The notes under the pieces were generated by a model, which searched no databases, had not been told where the DNA came from, and was given only the letters and a program-made list of their open reading frames with translations. This document shows, one piece after another, positions 1 to 8,943 of a stretch of 64,000 nt of DNA; position 1 is the first letter of the stretch; the number at the start of each line of letters is the position of its first letter. The DNA is taken from NCBI GenBank assembly GCA_052267165.1, contig JBKQHO010000013.1, forward strand, positions 248,001 to 312,000. The letters are read 5' to 3'. The stretch is from CAWICD01 sp052267165. Lineage in GTDB: Bacteria; Vulcanimicrobiota; Vulcanimicrobiia; Vulcanimicrobiales; Vulcanimicrobiaceae. The translations under genes and the position numbers were made by a program.

Positions 1-1222
1 ACATCTCGCGCAGGAATGAAGCGGCATCCATCACGAGGCCGATCGTTTGGGTCGAGCCGCGGTCCGTCAGCTTCGTCACGCTGGCCGGATTGATGTCGAC
101 GCAGATGACCTTGCAGCTCGCGGGCAGCAAGTTGCCGACGGCGACCGAGTGCAGCAGCGTGCAGACCAGCAACGCCATCCCGACCTCGGGCACGTGCCGG
201 CGCATGGCGCGCTGCGCCTCGACGACGTCGGTGATGACGTCGGGCAACGGACCGTCGTCGCGGATCGAACCGGCCAGCACGACCGGAATCTTCTTGCGGT
301 AGGCTTCGTACATGATGCCGCTGTTGAGCAGACCCTGGTCGATTGCGGCCGCAATGCCGCCCGCCGCCCGGATCCGGTTGACCGTGCGAAGATGATGGAC
401 GTGCCCTTCCTGAACGGGAAAGGCGTCCCGTAAGTCGACGCCCAGCGACGTGCCGAAGAATTGCGACTCGATGTCGTGAACGGCGAGCGCGTTGCCGGCG
501 AAGAGCGCGTCGACGAAGTCGTGACGGATCAGCCGCTCGAGGAACTTGCCAGCGCCGGTGTGCACGATCGCAGGACCGCCGACTAGTAAGACGCGCTTCC
601 CGGCGGCACGCGTCGCCGTCAGCTCGCGCGCCACCTCGAGGATCAGCGACTCCTTCGGCTTCTCGCTCGAGACGGTACTCGACATGAACTCGAAGACTTG
701 TTTGCGACGGGGACGGTTCAGCGCCAACACGCGGACGCCGCCGTGACCCACGACGACCTGTTCGCCGGCCAAAATGTCCGAGGGCGCGACCGTTTTTGCC
801 GCACCGCGCTCGACGACGATCGCACAATCCATCTCAGGTAGCGCGACCGGGACCCACGCACCGTCGAGCCGGACTTCGGTCTCGAGATTGGTCGTCGCGT
901 AGAAGGCTTCGGGCAGCACGCCGTCGCGCGGCGCGGCCTCGGTGACGGCGTCCGAATCGTCGGCCACGATGGCGCCGATGTCGCGCAGCCGGTCGAGCAG
1001 ATCGCTCAGATGCTCCGAGCTGTCGGCTTCGATGCGCAGGCGCGCGGTGCTTGGCTCGCTCGCGGTCGCGCCGACCGCGAAATTGTCGATCGTATAGCGC
1101 GCGAACTCGCTGTCCATGATGAGCTCGAGCACGCGGCCGAAGACCCCGGAATCCAAAATGTGACCGATCAGCTCGATCTCGCGAACGTAGGGGCCCCGGC
1201 CGTTCGCCGACAGTTCCGCCAT
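1..1222 (-). CDS. TIGR00300 family (LOR/SDH domain) ornithine cyclodeaminase-type protein, 3' end cut by window
   Basis: Reading the minus strand from the ATG at 1222 gives an open frame to the window edge (about 407 residues, no stop reached). The N-terminal stretch VREIELIGHILDSGVFGRVL matches the start of the LOR/SDH conserved domain. A Rossmann-type segment follows (KRVLLVGGPAIVHTGAGKF) and then the conserved region with GNALAVHDIESQFFGTSLG and GHVHHL. Family knowledge: archaeal and cyanobacterial members convert ornithine to proline plus ammonia; the cyanobacterial ones carry an extra N-terminal arginine dihydrolase domain, which is absent here. A GTG at 1264 would add 14 residues; the ATG matches the usual family N-terminus better. 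Neither has a clear Shine-Dalgarno. The family is clear; the exact substrate is inferred. An arginase at the other window end would supply ornithine. Confidence 0.85.
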   Translation of the reverse strand, partial: MAELSANGRGPYVREIELIGHILDSGVFGRVLELIMDSEFARYTIDNFAVGATASEPSTARLRIEADSSEHLSDLLDRLRDIGAIVADDSDAVTEAAPRDGVLPEAFYATTNLETEVRLDGAWVPVALPEMDCAIVVERGAAKTVAPSDILAGEQVVVGHGGVRVLALNRPRRKQVFEFMSSTVSSEKPKESLILEVARELTATRAAGKRVLLVGGPAIVHTGAGKFLERLIRHDFVDALFAGNALAVHDIESQFFGTSLGVDLRDAFPVQEGHVHHLRTVNRIRAAGGIAAAIDQGLLNSGIMYEAYRKKIPVVLAGSIRDDGPLPDVITDVVEAQRAMRRHVPEVGMALLVCTLLHSVAVGNLLPASCKVICVDINPASVTKLTDRGSTQTIGLVMDAASFLREM

Positions 1223-1302
1223 GATAGGATCGGCTTCGCGCCCGGACGTGCGGCGGACCTCCACTAGAGGCCGCGCCTTCGCCGGCCGAAAAACCGATAG
1301 CG

Positions 1303-2694
1303 ATGCTGGCCTTGCAGTACCTGGCAATGCTCGCGCTTTGGCTCGCCGGTGCGCGCCAAGCCCCGCGGGAAGCCCCGCCTCGGGCGGACGGCGCCAGGCT
1401 TGCACCGCTCGGACGGGTCGTCTTGGCCGGCTTGCTCGCCGTCGGGCTCTTCGTCCTCGAACTGGTCGTGGTCGAGGCGGCGGCGCGGCACCAGCAACCG
1501 TTTCCTGATTGGTTCGCCCGCCTGCCCTTGTTGCCGATCGACGATCGGGGACCGCTCTTCGCGCACACCAGCGAATGGGTCAGCGACGGCGTTCTGCTGC
1601 TGGCGCTGGCGCAAAGCGGCGCGCTCGTCATGCTCGACCGCGCGCTGCGCGACCGCCGCCTGTCGCTGCCCTCCGGCACGGCGCTCGGCGCGTGCTGCGC
1701 GCTCATGCTTGGCGCCGCACTCCTCACCAAGAGCACGACCAGCTTCGACCTGTATGCCTATGTCGGTTCGGCCCGGCTCAGCAGCGCAGCCTATGACCCG
1801 CCCGCAATTCCCTTCACCGGTTCGTTTGCGCTCATCAACGCGATCGACGGCGTGCCGATCCTGCCCGCCGCATACGGACCGGTTTGGCTCGCGCTCGCGC
1901 ACGCGGTCACTGCTACGGTCGCTTCGCTCGGCGGACAGCTCGAGGCGCTGCGCGTGTTGGGTGCCGTGCTGTTCCTCGTTTCGATCGCACTCTTACGCGC
2001 GGCGCGCTGCGACGCCGCGACCCTCGCGCTGTTCGCGTTGAATCCGGCCCTGATCGAGCAGTACGTCGCCAACGGCCACAACGACATCGCGCCGCTCGCG
2101 CTGACGCTCGCGGCGCTCGTCGCGGTTCGCTTCTCGCCTTGGCTCGCCGTCCTCTTCGGCGCGCTGGCCGGCGCGACAAAGCTGCCTTTCGTCGTGATCG
2201 CAACGCTTGCGTTCGTCCCGTTGAGCGACGTCCGGCGGCGCTGGGCGTTCGCCGCGCTCACGCTCGCCGGCGGCCTCGCTCTCTCCGGTCTCTTGGGCGG
2301 TCACGCCTACCTGGGCGCGTTGCGCGAAACCGCTCGGCTCTACCGGCCGCCGCTCGGCTTTCCGATTGTCGTGCTCTATTTCGGCACGGTGGCGGCGGCG
2401 CTGGCGGCGACGGCCCTCGCACTCGGGTCGCGCCGATTCATAACGACGGCGGCTTGGTCGTACGCAGCGCTCGCCTCGGCGCTTTTCCCGTGGTATTTGA
2501 TTTGGGGCTTGCCGTACGCGCTGCTCGAGCGCCGTTCGACTTGGATCTTCCTTGCGAGCTTGCCCCTCGGAACGTATCTGCTTTCGACGGTCTACCGGCC
2601 GACCGTCCCGTTCTATGCCGCGACGATCGCAGTCGTGTGCGTTCCATTCTTCATGGCGATGCGCGAGATGCGCACCGTTCCGGCGGCACGCTGA
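1303..2694 (+). CDS. Multi-pass GT-C type glycosyltransferase-like membrane protein (MptA-like)
   Basis: 463 residues with about 11-12 hydrophobic segments spread over the full length. The motif EQYVANGHNDIAPLALTL (roughly residues 250-267) resembles the NGHND segment of polyprenol-phosphate-mannose-dependent alpha-mannosyltransferases and related GT-C/DUF2029 proteins. A first-loop motif SFDLYAYVG (about residue 149) lies where GT-C enzymes carry an acidic catalytic residue. It would transfer a sugar from a lipid-linked donor on the outer face of the inner membrane; donor and acceptor are unknown. The stop TGA overlaps the ATG of rsmI (TGATG), so the two are probably translationally coupled. 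Two more GT-C-like proteins follow on the opposite strand. The start is uncertain because no strong Shine-Dalgarno is visible. Confidence 0.7.
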   Translation: MLALQYLAMLALWLAGARQAPREAPPRADGARLAPLGRVVLAGLLAVGLFVLELVVVEAAARHQQPFPDWFARLPLLPIDDRGPLFAHTSEWVSDGVLLLALAQSGALVMLDRALRDRRLSLPSGTALGACCALMLGAALLTKSTTSFDLYAYVGSARLSSAAYDPPAIPFTGSFALINAIDGVPILPAAYGPVWLALAHAVTATVASLGGQLEALRVLGAVLFLVSIALLRAARCDAATLALFALNPALIEQYVANGHNDIAPLALTLAALVAVRFSPWLAVLFGALAGATKLPFVVIATLAFVPLSDVRRRWAFAALTLAGGLALSGLLGGHAYLGALRETARLYRPPLGFPIVVLYFGTVAAALAATALALGSRRFITTAAWSYAALASALFPWYLIWGLPYALLERRSTWIFLASLPLGTYLLSTVYRPTVPFYAATIAVVCVPFFMAMREMRTVPAAR

Positions 2695-3572
2695 TGGCGC
2701 TGATCGTCGTGCCGACGCCGATCGGCAACTTGCGCGACGTGACCCTGCGCGCGCTCGACGTGCTGCGGGCAGCGGCGCTGATCGTTGCGGAGGACACGCG
2801 TACGACCCGTAAGCTTCTCTCCGCGCACGGAATCACGGGCAAAGAGCTGTGGAGCTATCGCGAGCAGAACGCGCAGCGAATCACCCAGGCGATCCTCGAA
2901 CGCGCGGCGGCGGAGACGGTCGCCGTCGTCAGCGACGCCGGGATGCCCGCGGTTTCCGATCCCGGGCGCGAGTTGATCGTGGCGGCGCGTAGCGCGGGCA
3001 TCGCGGTCGAAGTCTTGCCGGGACCGGCCGCGTTCCTTTGCGCGGCAGTGCTCTCCGGCTTCGAGTTGGAGGGCTTCGCGTTCGAGGGCTTCGTGCCGCG
3101 CCGCGATGCCGAACGGCGAGCGGCATTCGAAGCCGCGCTCGCGCGCGGGCGGACGAGCATCTGGCACGAAGCGCCGCACCGCATCGCGGGGACGCTCGAA
3201 GCATTGGAACGCATTCGGCCCGACGCGGCGCTGTTTCTCGCGCGCGAATTGACCAAGCTGCACGAACAGCAGCTCGCCGGAACGCCCGCCGTGGTACGCG
3301 CCGCGCTGCCCGATCCCGTTCGCGGCGAAATCGTCCTCGTGCTCGGCCCATGCGCAGTGACGCGCGAGCAGCCGGCCTCGGACTCGCCTGCGGTCGACGC
3401 CGCAATCGATGCGGCGCTCGATTCGGGCTTGAGCTCGGCGGCTGCGGCCAAGGCGCTCGCGGCCAGCACCGGTCTCGAGCGCGGCGCGCTGTACAAGCGC
3501 ATCGCGCTCCGCAAACGCGGGCGTGCACCGCTCGGCGGCGGCGAAGCGAACGATGCCTGCGGGCCTCGTTAA
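2694..3572 (+). CDS. rsmI: 16S rRNA (cytidine1402-2'-O)-methyltransferase RsmI
   Basis: 292 residues. It begins MALIVVPTPIGNLRDVTLRA, the classic RsmI start, followed by the AEDTRTTRKLL segment, VAVVSDAGMPAVSDPG, and VLPGPAAFLCAAVLSG. These are the tetrapyrrole-methylase-fold SAM-binding motifs of the family. The enzyme 2'-O-methylates C1402 of 16S rRNA in the decoding centre. The ATG at 2694 overlaps the upstream stop, which fixes the start. The C-terminal 70 residues form the usual small helical domain. The 3' end overlaps the convergent membrane-protein gene by four bases. Confidence 0.95.
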   Translation: MALIVVPTPIGNLRDVTLRALDVLRAAALIVAEDTRTTRKLLSAHGITGKELWSYREQNAQRITQAILERAAAETVAVVSDAGMPAVSDPGRELIVAARSAGIAVEVLPGPAAFLCAAVLSGFELEGFAFEGFVPRRDAERRAAFEAALARGRTSIWHEAPHRIAGTLEALERIRPDAALFLARELTKLHEQQLAGTPAVVRAALPDPVRGEIVLVLGPCAVTREQPASDSPAVDAAIDAALDSGLSSAAAAKALAASTGLERGALYKRIALRKRGRAPLGGGEANDACGPR

Positions 3573-4930
3573 CCCGCTACGACGAGCGGCCGCGGCTCCG
3601 GTGCGGTGACCTTGCGCTGCCGCCGCGCAGCGAGGCTCACGGCGAACGCGAGGATCGAGCCCAGCGACAACCAGGTCGGCAGTTTCACGGCAGCTTGTTC
3701 GAGCCGGGTGCGCCCATCGTGCACGCCGGAGCGAACCCAGACGGCCCAGACGTCTTCGGCCAGCCGGTCGTCGGCCCCGACCCGCGACATCTCGGCCTCA
3801 GCGTTCGCGCGGGAAGCCGCCGGCGGGGGTGCCGCAATGAGGCCGTATTCGACCAACGTCTGCCACGGAACGGCGAGCACGACGATCGCGAGCGTGAGCG
3901 CCGCCGCGAGCCGCTGCGAGCGCCAGCGGGAGAGCAACAGCAGCCCGAGGGGCAGCGCGACGGCCATTTGATGGACGTGCACGTACACTCCGCCGAACAG
4001 CGCAAAGGCCGGCGCAGCGAGCACCAACACGCCTGCGTTCTGCAGGGGACGCACGAGGCGTCCCGCAGTCCACACGCCGAGTACCGTCATCGCCAGATAC
4101 GACAACGATCCCAACTCGAGCGCGAGTCTCTCGGAGAGCCCGAATTGCCCGAGCAGGGCGCTCAAGCTATACTGCGCGCTGAACTCGAGGCCTTCGGCAC
4201 GCGCGTGTGCCGGAAGGACCGCCAGCCCGTATTCGAGATTCCGCGCAACGCCGCCGTCGCACAGCGAGAGCAGGCCCAGGACACCGAGCGCCGCGAGCAA
4301 CGGAATGCGGGCGCGACGTTCCCAAACGAACAATGCCAAACACGCCGGCAGGCCGACGTGCGTCTCGATCAGCGTACAAGCCGCGAGCAGCGCCGCCAGC
4401 CGGGGGCGTCCCGCTTGCAATGCGACGGCCGCGCCGGCGAGCAACGCCACGATCAGCGGCACGATCTGTCCGATGAAGATCGAGGGAAAGACGTCGGCCA
4501 AGAAGACGCAAGCGACGATCAGCGGTAACGACAAACGCGTGAGGCTGCGCAGCAAGACGACGGTCACGACGGCGGCGAGCAGCAGCGACACGAGCCACAC
4601 GGCGTTGGCCGCGACGAACGGCAGCAGCCCGAGCGGGGCGACCAGGGCCAGCGCGTAGGGCGGGAGCGGGGCCGGCACGACAAGATAACGCGCGACGTGG
4701 ACTCCGACCGACGCGGCGGCAGCGTTCTCACAAACGCGCATCGGTCCGGCCAGATACGGATCGAGGCCGAGCGCCGCGGTTCGCCCGCCGCAATAGAAGG
4801 CCACGAAATCGATCGGCGCGCTCAGCAGACGGTTGCGGCCGAGCCACGAGGTGAAGAACCACGCCAAGCCCCCGACCAGGAGGAGCAGCGCGGCCGGTCC
4901 GAACCTCCGGTTTCCGCTGAGGTTGCGCAT
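3569..4930 (-). CDS. GT87/DUF2029-like multi-pass membrane protein
   Basis: 453 residues, mostly hydrophobic, with about 10 predicted membrane segments. After the first membrane helix comes APIDFVAFYCGGRTAALGLDPY followed by CENAAAA. This is a D-F-x-x-F-Y-xx-G ... DPY signature seen in the first extracytoplasmic loop of GT87/DUF2029 polyprenol-phosphate-mannose-using enzymes, with the Asp as a plausible catalytic residue. It is a paralogue of the next gene on the same strand: both share PAPLPP.AL, HVHQMA/HLHQMA and FKLPTWL/VKLPTWL segments in the same order. The two genes are one base apart and probably co-transcribed, with this one downstream. The function is inferred as transfer of a sugar onto an envelope glycan or lipid; the substrate is unknown. 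Confidence 0.7.
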   Translation of the reverse strand: MRNLSGNRRFGPAALLLLVGGLAWFFTSWLGRNRLLSAPIDFVAFYCGGRTAALGLDPYLAGPMRVCENAAAASVGVHVARYLVVPAPLPPYALALVAPLGLLPFVAANAVWLVSLLLAAVVTVVLLRSLTRLSLPLIVACVFLADVFPSIFIGQIVPLIVALLAGAAVALQAGRPRLAALLAACTLIETHVGLPACLALFVWERRARIPLLAALGVLGLLSLCDGGVARNLEYGLAVLPAHARAEGLEFSAQYSLSALLGQFGLSERLALELGSLSYLAMTVLGVWTAGRLVRPLQNAGVLVLAAPAFALFGGVYVHVHQMAVALPLGLLLLSRWRSQRLAAALTLAIVVLAVPWQTLVEYGLIAAPPPAASRANAEAEMSRVGADDRLAEDVWAVWVRSGVHDGRTRLEQAAVKLPTWLSLGSILAFAVSLAARRQRKVTAPEPRPLVVAG

Positions 4931-4931
4931 C

Positions 4932-6668
4932 TTAGGAGGCGTATCGGCGCGTCAGGCGCGCGGGCAGATCGGGAGCGAGCCCGAGCGGCACGTCACCCTT
5001 CCGAGGCGTTGCCGGCTCGTTCGTGTCGCCACGTGTTCGGCACGCCGCCGACGCAGTCGCCGAGATGAGGAAGAGAAGCCCGAGCCACGTCGGCAGCTTG
5101 AAGGCGATCAGCTCGGCGTCGGTGCGCGGGTCGCGGCCGTAGCCTCCGCCCGCGATGAACGCCGTCTCGGCCGTTTCGGCGAGCACGCCGGCGGGCGCTG
5201 GTGGAACGGCTCGCGGCGCCAGGGATGCGCTCGCGGAGCCGGCCGCAAAGCGCGCTTGCAGCGCCGGAAGCTGGGCGAAGCCTTCCCATGGGAGAGCCAG
5301 CGCGAGCACCGCCGCAACCGCAAGCATTCGGCTCGACCCGCGCGTCCGCCCCACGAGCACAAACGCCAGCGGCAGCGCCGCGGCCATCTGGTGGAGATGG
5401 ATGAAGACGCCGCCGAGCAGCACGAATGCGGCCGGCGCCAGAACGATGGGCGCCTCGTCGCCCCAGGCGCGCGCCAAACGCCGCGCGAGCCACACCCCGA
5501 GGACGAGCATGGCGGCGTACGAAACGCTGCCCGCCGTCAGCGCGGCGCGCTCCGAGAGACCGAGCGTGTGAGCCAGCGTAGTCAAGCTGTACTGAACGAC
5601 GAGCTGACCGACTTCCGAGTGTGCGTGCAGAGGAAGCACGTCGCTCACATATTGATGGACCAGCGGCGCGCCGGCCCAGGCCACGCTGACGGCGGCAAGC
5701 GCAACCGCGCCGAGCGCGAGTACGCCTCGCGTCCGAGGCATCCAAAGAAAGAGTGAGAGCACGACCGGAAGGCCGAGATGCGGCTCGGCCAGCGTCGCCA
5801 GCGCGAGCAGCGCAGCCGTCCGGTAGCGGCGGGCGCGCAACGCGAGCGCGCTCGCACACGTCGCAAGCACGATCAGCGGAACGACTTGGCCGTTCGGTAA
5901 CGATTGGTACGCATCGGCCAGAACAAAGGCGAGCGCGATGCTCCACAGCGGCGCGCCGCTGAGTTTGCGCACGATCCCGACCGTCGCCGCGACCGCGAGC
6001 ACGCAGAGCATGAACCAGGCCGGGCTCGCCAGCGTGAACGGCAAGAGCGCGAACGGCGTCAATTCCAGCAGAGCGAACGGCGGAAGCGGCGCGGGCAAGA
6101 CGAGGCCGTCGAAGACGCGCAATCCGTATGCCGCTGCGGCCGCGTGTTCGCACGTGCGCAGGGGCTCGGTGCGGTAGGGATCGGCGCGCTCCGACAGGAC
6201 GCGGCTGCCGCAATAGAACGCCCGGAAGTCGGCGGGATTGGTGACAGGCCCCGGAACACCGCGCTCGAGTAGCCGCGGCCCGAACGAGGCCAGCATCACG
6301 ACCAGCAACGTCGTCAGCGCGGCGAGCGCGAACGGCTTCATCACGAGCGTGCCAAGGGCAGCGGCGACCCGCGGGCGGCGAGCGAGGCACGCATTCCGTC
6401 CGCGGAGAGCGGCTAACGCGCTCAAGCGGCGCAGCCAGGCGATCGTACCGACCGCCGCCAGAACCAGGCCGCCGAGCCCGAGGAGATTCGCAGCCCCGAA
6501 CGGCAGCACGCCGAACGGCCGGAAGAGAGCGAGGCAGGAAAGCGCCAAGACGTCGACTTGCGACCCGACGAAGCCGGCGGTGCCTCGCGCGACCGCGGGG
6601 GTTCCCGAGCATAGGAAGACGACCGCCGCGAGCGCAGCGGCGAAGAAGAGCGCACGAGTACGAAACAT
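4932..6668 (-). CDS. GT87/DUF2029-like membrane protein with an extra N-terminal piece resembling a truncated paralogue
   Basis: 578 residues from the ATG at 6668, chosen because GGAGAGG sits nine bases upstream. The core (from about residue 110, internal ATG at 6341) is a full GT87-like protein: NPADFRAFYCGSR, DPYRTEPLRTCEHA, LVLPAPLPPFALLE, IHLHQMAAALPL and FKLPTWLGLL all match the downstream paralogue. Residues 1-110 are odd. They hold one signal-like helix, then FRPFGVLPFGAANLLGLGG, which resembles the loop-and-helix that follows the PLPP motif in the paralogue (LGLLPFVAANAVWLVS). This looks like the remains of another copy with its first loop deleted, fused in frame. The gene is divergent from metG, with a 144-base gap between the starts. 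Confidence 0.65.
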   Translation of the reverse strand: MFRTRALFFAAALAAVVFLCSGTPAVARGTAGFVGSQVDVLALSCLALFRPFGVLPFGAANLLGLGGLVLAAVGTIAWLRRLSALAALRGRNACLARRPRVAAALGTLVMKPFALAALTTLLVVMLASFGPRLLERGVPGPVTNPADFRAFYCGSRVLSERADPYRTEPLRTCEHAAAAAYGLRVFDGLVLPAPLPPFALLELTPFALLPFTLASPAWFMLCVLAVAATVGIVRKLSGAPLWSIALAFVLADAYQSLPNGQVVPLIVLATCASALALRARRYRTAALLALATLAEPHLGLPVVLSLFLWMPRTRGVLALGAVALAAVSVAWAGAPLVHQYVSDVLPLHAHSEVGQLVVQYSLTTLAHTLGLSERAALTAGSVSYAAMLVLGVWLARRLARAWGDEAPIVLAPAAFVLLGGVFIHLHQMAAALPLAFVLVGRTRGSSRMLAVAAVLALALPWEGFAQLPALQARFAAGSASASLAPRAVPPAPAGVLAETAETAFIAGGGYGRDPRTDAELIAFKLPTWLGLLFLISATASAACRTRGDTNEPATPRKGDVPLGLAPDLPARLTRRYAS

Positions 6669-6812
6669 GGAGCGCATCCTCTCCAGGTATCGGCCCGCGG
6701 CCTCGACTTGTGCATCTCCGGCGGCGCGCGGTCCCTTGGAATGCTCGTCCAAGAGCGGGACCTCCGAGACCAGGCCAGGTGCGCTCGGAAAGCGGCGCCA
6801 AAGGCTGACGCG

Positions 6813-8333
6813 ATGTCCGACCGCGGCTTTTTCGTCACCACCCCCATCTTTTACATCAGCGGGAACCCGCATATCGGGCACGCCTACACCTCGATTGCGG
6901 CGGACGTGCTGGCGCGCTACCACCGGACGCGCGGTCCGGCGTTTTTCCTCACGGGCACCGACGAGCACGGGCAGAAGGTCGCCCAGGCGGCGGCAGCCGC
7001 GGGGATGAGCCCGAAAGCCTGGTGCGACGCGCTCGTGCCGCGCTGGAAAGAGCTCGACGCGCAGTACGAGGTCAGCTACGACGACTTCATTCGCACCTCG
7101 GAGCCGCGCCACACCAGCCAGTGCGTGCAGGTCTTCGAGCGGCTCAAGGAGAGCGGGAACCTGTACGTCGGCACCTACGAGGGGTGGTACTGCACCAACG
7201 ACGAGACGTTCTGGCTCGAGTCCAAGCTCGTCGACGGGCGCTGCCCGAACCCTGAGTGCGGGCGCGAAGTTCAGTGGCTCTCGGAAGAGAACTGGTTCTT
7301 TCCGCTCTCGCAGTACCGCGACCGTTTACTTCAGCATTATAGAGATAATCCGGGCTGGGTGCGGCCGGGGCGCGCGTACAACGAGATGATGGCCACGCTT
7401 GAGGGCGGGCTCGAAGATCTTTGCATCTCGCGCGTCAACCTCGAATGGGGCGTCCCGCTGCCGGGCGGCGGCGTGATGTACGTCTGGGTCGACGCGTTGC
7501 TCAATTACATCACCGCGCTCGGCTGGGGTTCCGACGCCGAGCGCTTTCGGACGTTTTGGCCGGCCGACGTGCAGTTGATCGGCAAGGAGATCGCTCGCTT
7601 TCACACGATCATCTGGCCCGCGATGCTCTGGGCGCTCGACTTGCCGGAGCCCAAGCGCGTCTTCGCTCACGGCTGGATGACCTTCGACGGCGAGAAGATG
7701 AGCAAGAGCAAGGGCAACGTGGTCGATCCCTTCGAGCTCGCCGAACGCTTCGGCGCGGATGCGGTCCGCTATTTTCTGCTGCGCGAAGCGCCGTTCGGCA
7801 GCGACTTCTCGCTGAGCCAGGAGAAGGTTCGCCTGCGGCACAACGGCGATCTGGGCAACGATCTCGGCAATCTCGTGAAGCGTTCGCTCGCGATGCTGAC
7901 GCGGTATCGCGCCGGCACCGTTCCCGCGCCGGGCACCTCCGAGTTCGGCGCGCGTTTCGTAGATTTGGGGGGGCGCGTCGGGGCGCACATCGCCGAGCTC
8001 GAGTTTCGCGAAGCGCTCGAGGCGATTTGGGAGCTCGTCGTCGCGCTCAACCGCTCGATCGAAGAGCGCAAGCCCTGGGAGTTGAATAAACGCGGCGAAA
8101 GCGCGGCGCTCGATGCGGTGCTGTACGATTTGTGCGAAGGGCTGCGCTGGCTGGCGCACTTGCTCGAGCCGTTCATGCCCGCCACCACCGCCGCGATCTG
8201 GCAACAGCTCGGGCTCGAGGGCAAGCCGCACGGCGACTGGCGCGAGGAGCTCGTCTGGGGGAAGCTGCCTGGCGCGACGCTCGCGCGTCCCGCCGACGCG
8301 CCCCTCTTCCCGCGGATCGACGCCGCGGCCTGA
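6813..8333 (+). CDS. metG: Methionine--tRNA ligase
   Basis: 506 residues. The class I synthetase HIGH motif is present as GNPHIGHAYTS and the KMSKS loop as DGEKMSKSKGNVVDPF. A zinc-knuckle insertion is seen (WYCTNDE...CPNPECGREV). The C-terminal anticodon-binding helical domain contains PWELNKRGE. It charges tRNA-Met and initiator tRNA in the cytoplasm. The length matches the short form without the C-terminal EMAP-II-like dimerisation domain found in about 670-residue enzymes. The start MSDRGFFVTTPIFYISGNPHIGH is the standard N-terminus. It is followed after 60 bases by a Uma2-type gene, with no obvious functional link. Confidence 0.97.
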   Translation: MSDRGFFVTTPIFYISGNPHIGHAYTSIAADVLARYHRTRGPAFFLTGTDEHGQKVAQAAAAAGMSPKAWCDALVPRWKELDAQYEVSYDDFIRTSEPRHTSQCVQVFERLKESGNLYVGTYEGWYCTNDETFWLESKLVDGRCPNPECGREVQWLSEENWFFPLSQYRDRLLQHYRDNPGWVRPGRAYNEMMATLEGGLEDLCISRVNLEWGVPLPGGGVMYVWVDALLNYITALGWGSDAERFRTFWPADVQLIGKEIARFHTIIWPAMLWALDLPEPKRVFAHGWMTFDGEKMSKSKGNVVDPFELAERFGADAVRYFLLREAPFGSDFSLSQEKVRLRHNGDLGNDLGNLVKRSLAMLTRYRAGTVPAPGTSEFGARFVDLGGRVGAHIAELEFREALEAIWELVVALNRSIEERKPWELNKRGESAALDAVLYDLCEGLRWLAHLLEPFMPATTAAIWQQLGLEGKPHGDWREELVWGKLPGATLARPADAPLFPRIDAAA

Positions 8334-8393
8334 AACGGCCGGTTCCTTGTTGCTCGGGCGACGCGCGTGATAGGATCGCGTGGAAGGTGACAC

Positions 8394-8927
8394 ATGCAGA
8401 ATCCGCCCGAGCTCGGCATCCCGGAGGTCAAGCCCGCGATCGAGTCGATTCGCGGCCGTTGGGTTCAAAAGATGAGCCCGCAGCGGCGCCACGCGATCTT
8501 GCAGTCTCGCTTGGCCCGCGCTTTCACGGATTGGGCGGAGACGCGCGGTGAGGTCGGAACCGAGTGGCGCTTCTACCTGCTTCCGCCCGGCGAGAAGGTG
8601 AGTTCGCTCGTTCCGGACGTCGCATTCTTCTCCTACGCGCGGCTACCGGTCGAGTTAGGCGAGGCGCGCGAAAAGCCGACGGTCGCACCGGACATCGCGG
8701 TCGAAGTGCTGTCGCCCGACGACCGCCGCGCGCTACTCGAAGAAAAAATCGAGCTCTACTTCGCGAACGACTGCAAGCTGGTCGGTGTCGTCGATCCCGG
8801 CGAGCGAGTCATCGAGATGCACGCGGCCCCCAACGTGATGCGCGCGTTCGGCGAAGGCGAAGCGGCGCGTTCGCCGGCGTTCGACGATCTCGCACTGGAC
8901 GTCACTGCGCTCTTCACCGGACTGTGA
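8394..8927 (+). CDS. Uma2 family (DUF820) endonuclease-like protein
   Basis: 177 residues. The order of motifs fits the restriction-endonuclease-like Uma2/DUF820 fold. SPQRRHAILQSRLARAF is the N-terminal helix, LVPDVAFF carries the catalytic PD-type Asp, PDIAVEVLSPDDR carries the E-x-L-S segment, and KIELYFANDCKLVGVVDP contains the usual K...Y...G...WVVDP-like strand. These genes are very abundant in cyanobacteria, Planctomycetes and deep-branching phyla and usually stand alone; the biological role is unknown. The start MQNPPELG has a GGAAGG-like stretch (gtggaaggtgac) about seven bases upstream. Confidence 0.85.
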   Translation: MQNPPELGIPEVKPAIESIRGRWVQKMSPQRRHAILQSRLARAFTDWAETRGEVGTEWRFYLLPPGEKVSSLVPDVAFFSYARLPVELGEAREKPTVAPDIAVEVLSPDDRRALLEEKIELYFANDCKLVGVVDPGERVIEMHAAPNVMRAFGEGEAARSPAFDDLALDVTALFTGL

Positions 8928-8943
8928 GCCCGGCGGCCGTGCG

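Noticed and set aside
834..1902. Long minus-strand frames overlapping the glycosyltransferase gene and the TIGR00300 gene
   Set aside because: Arg/Ala/Gly-rich shadow translations without motifs; the real minus-strand frame here is the TIGR00300 gene.
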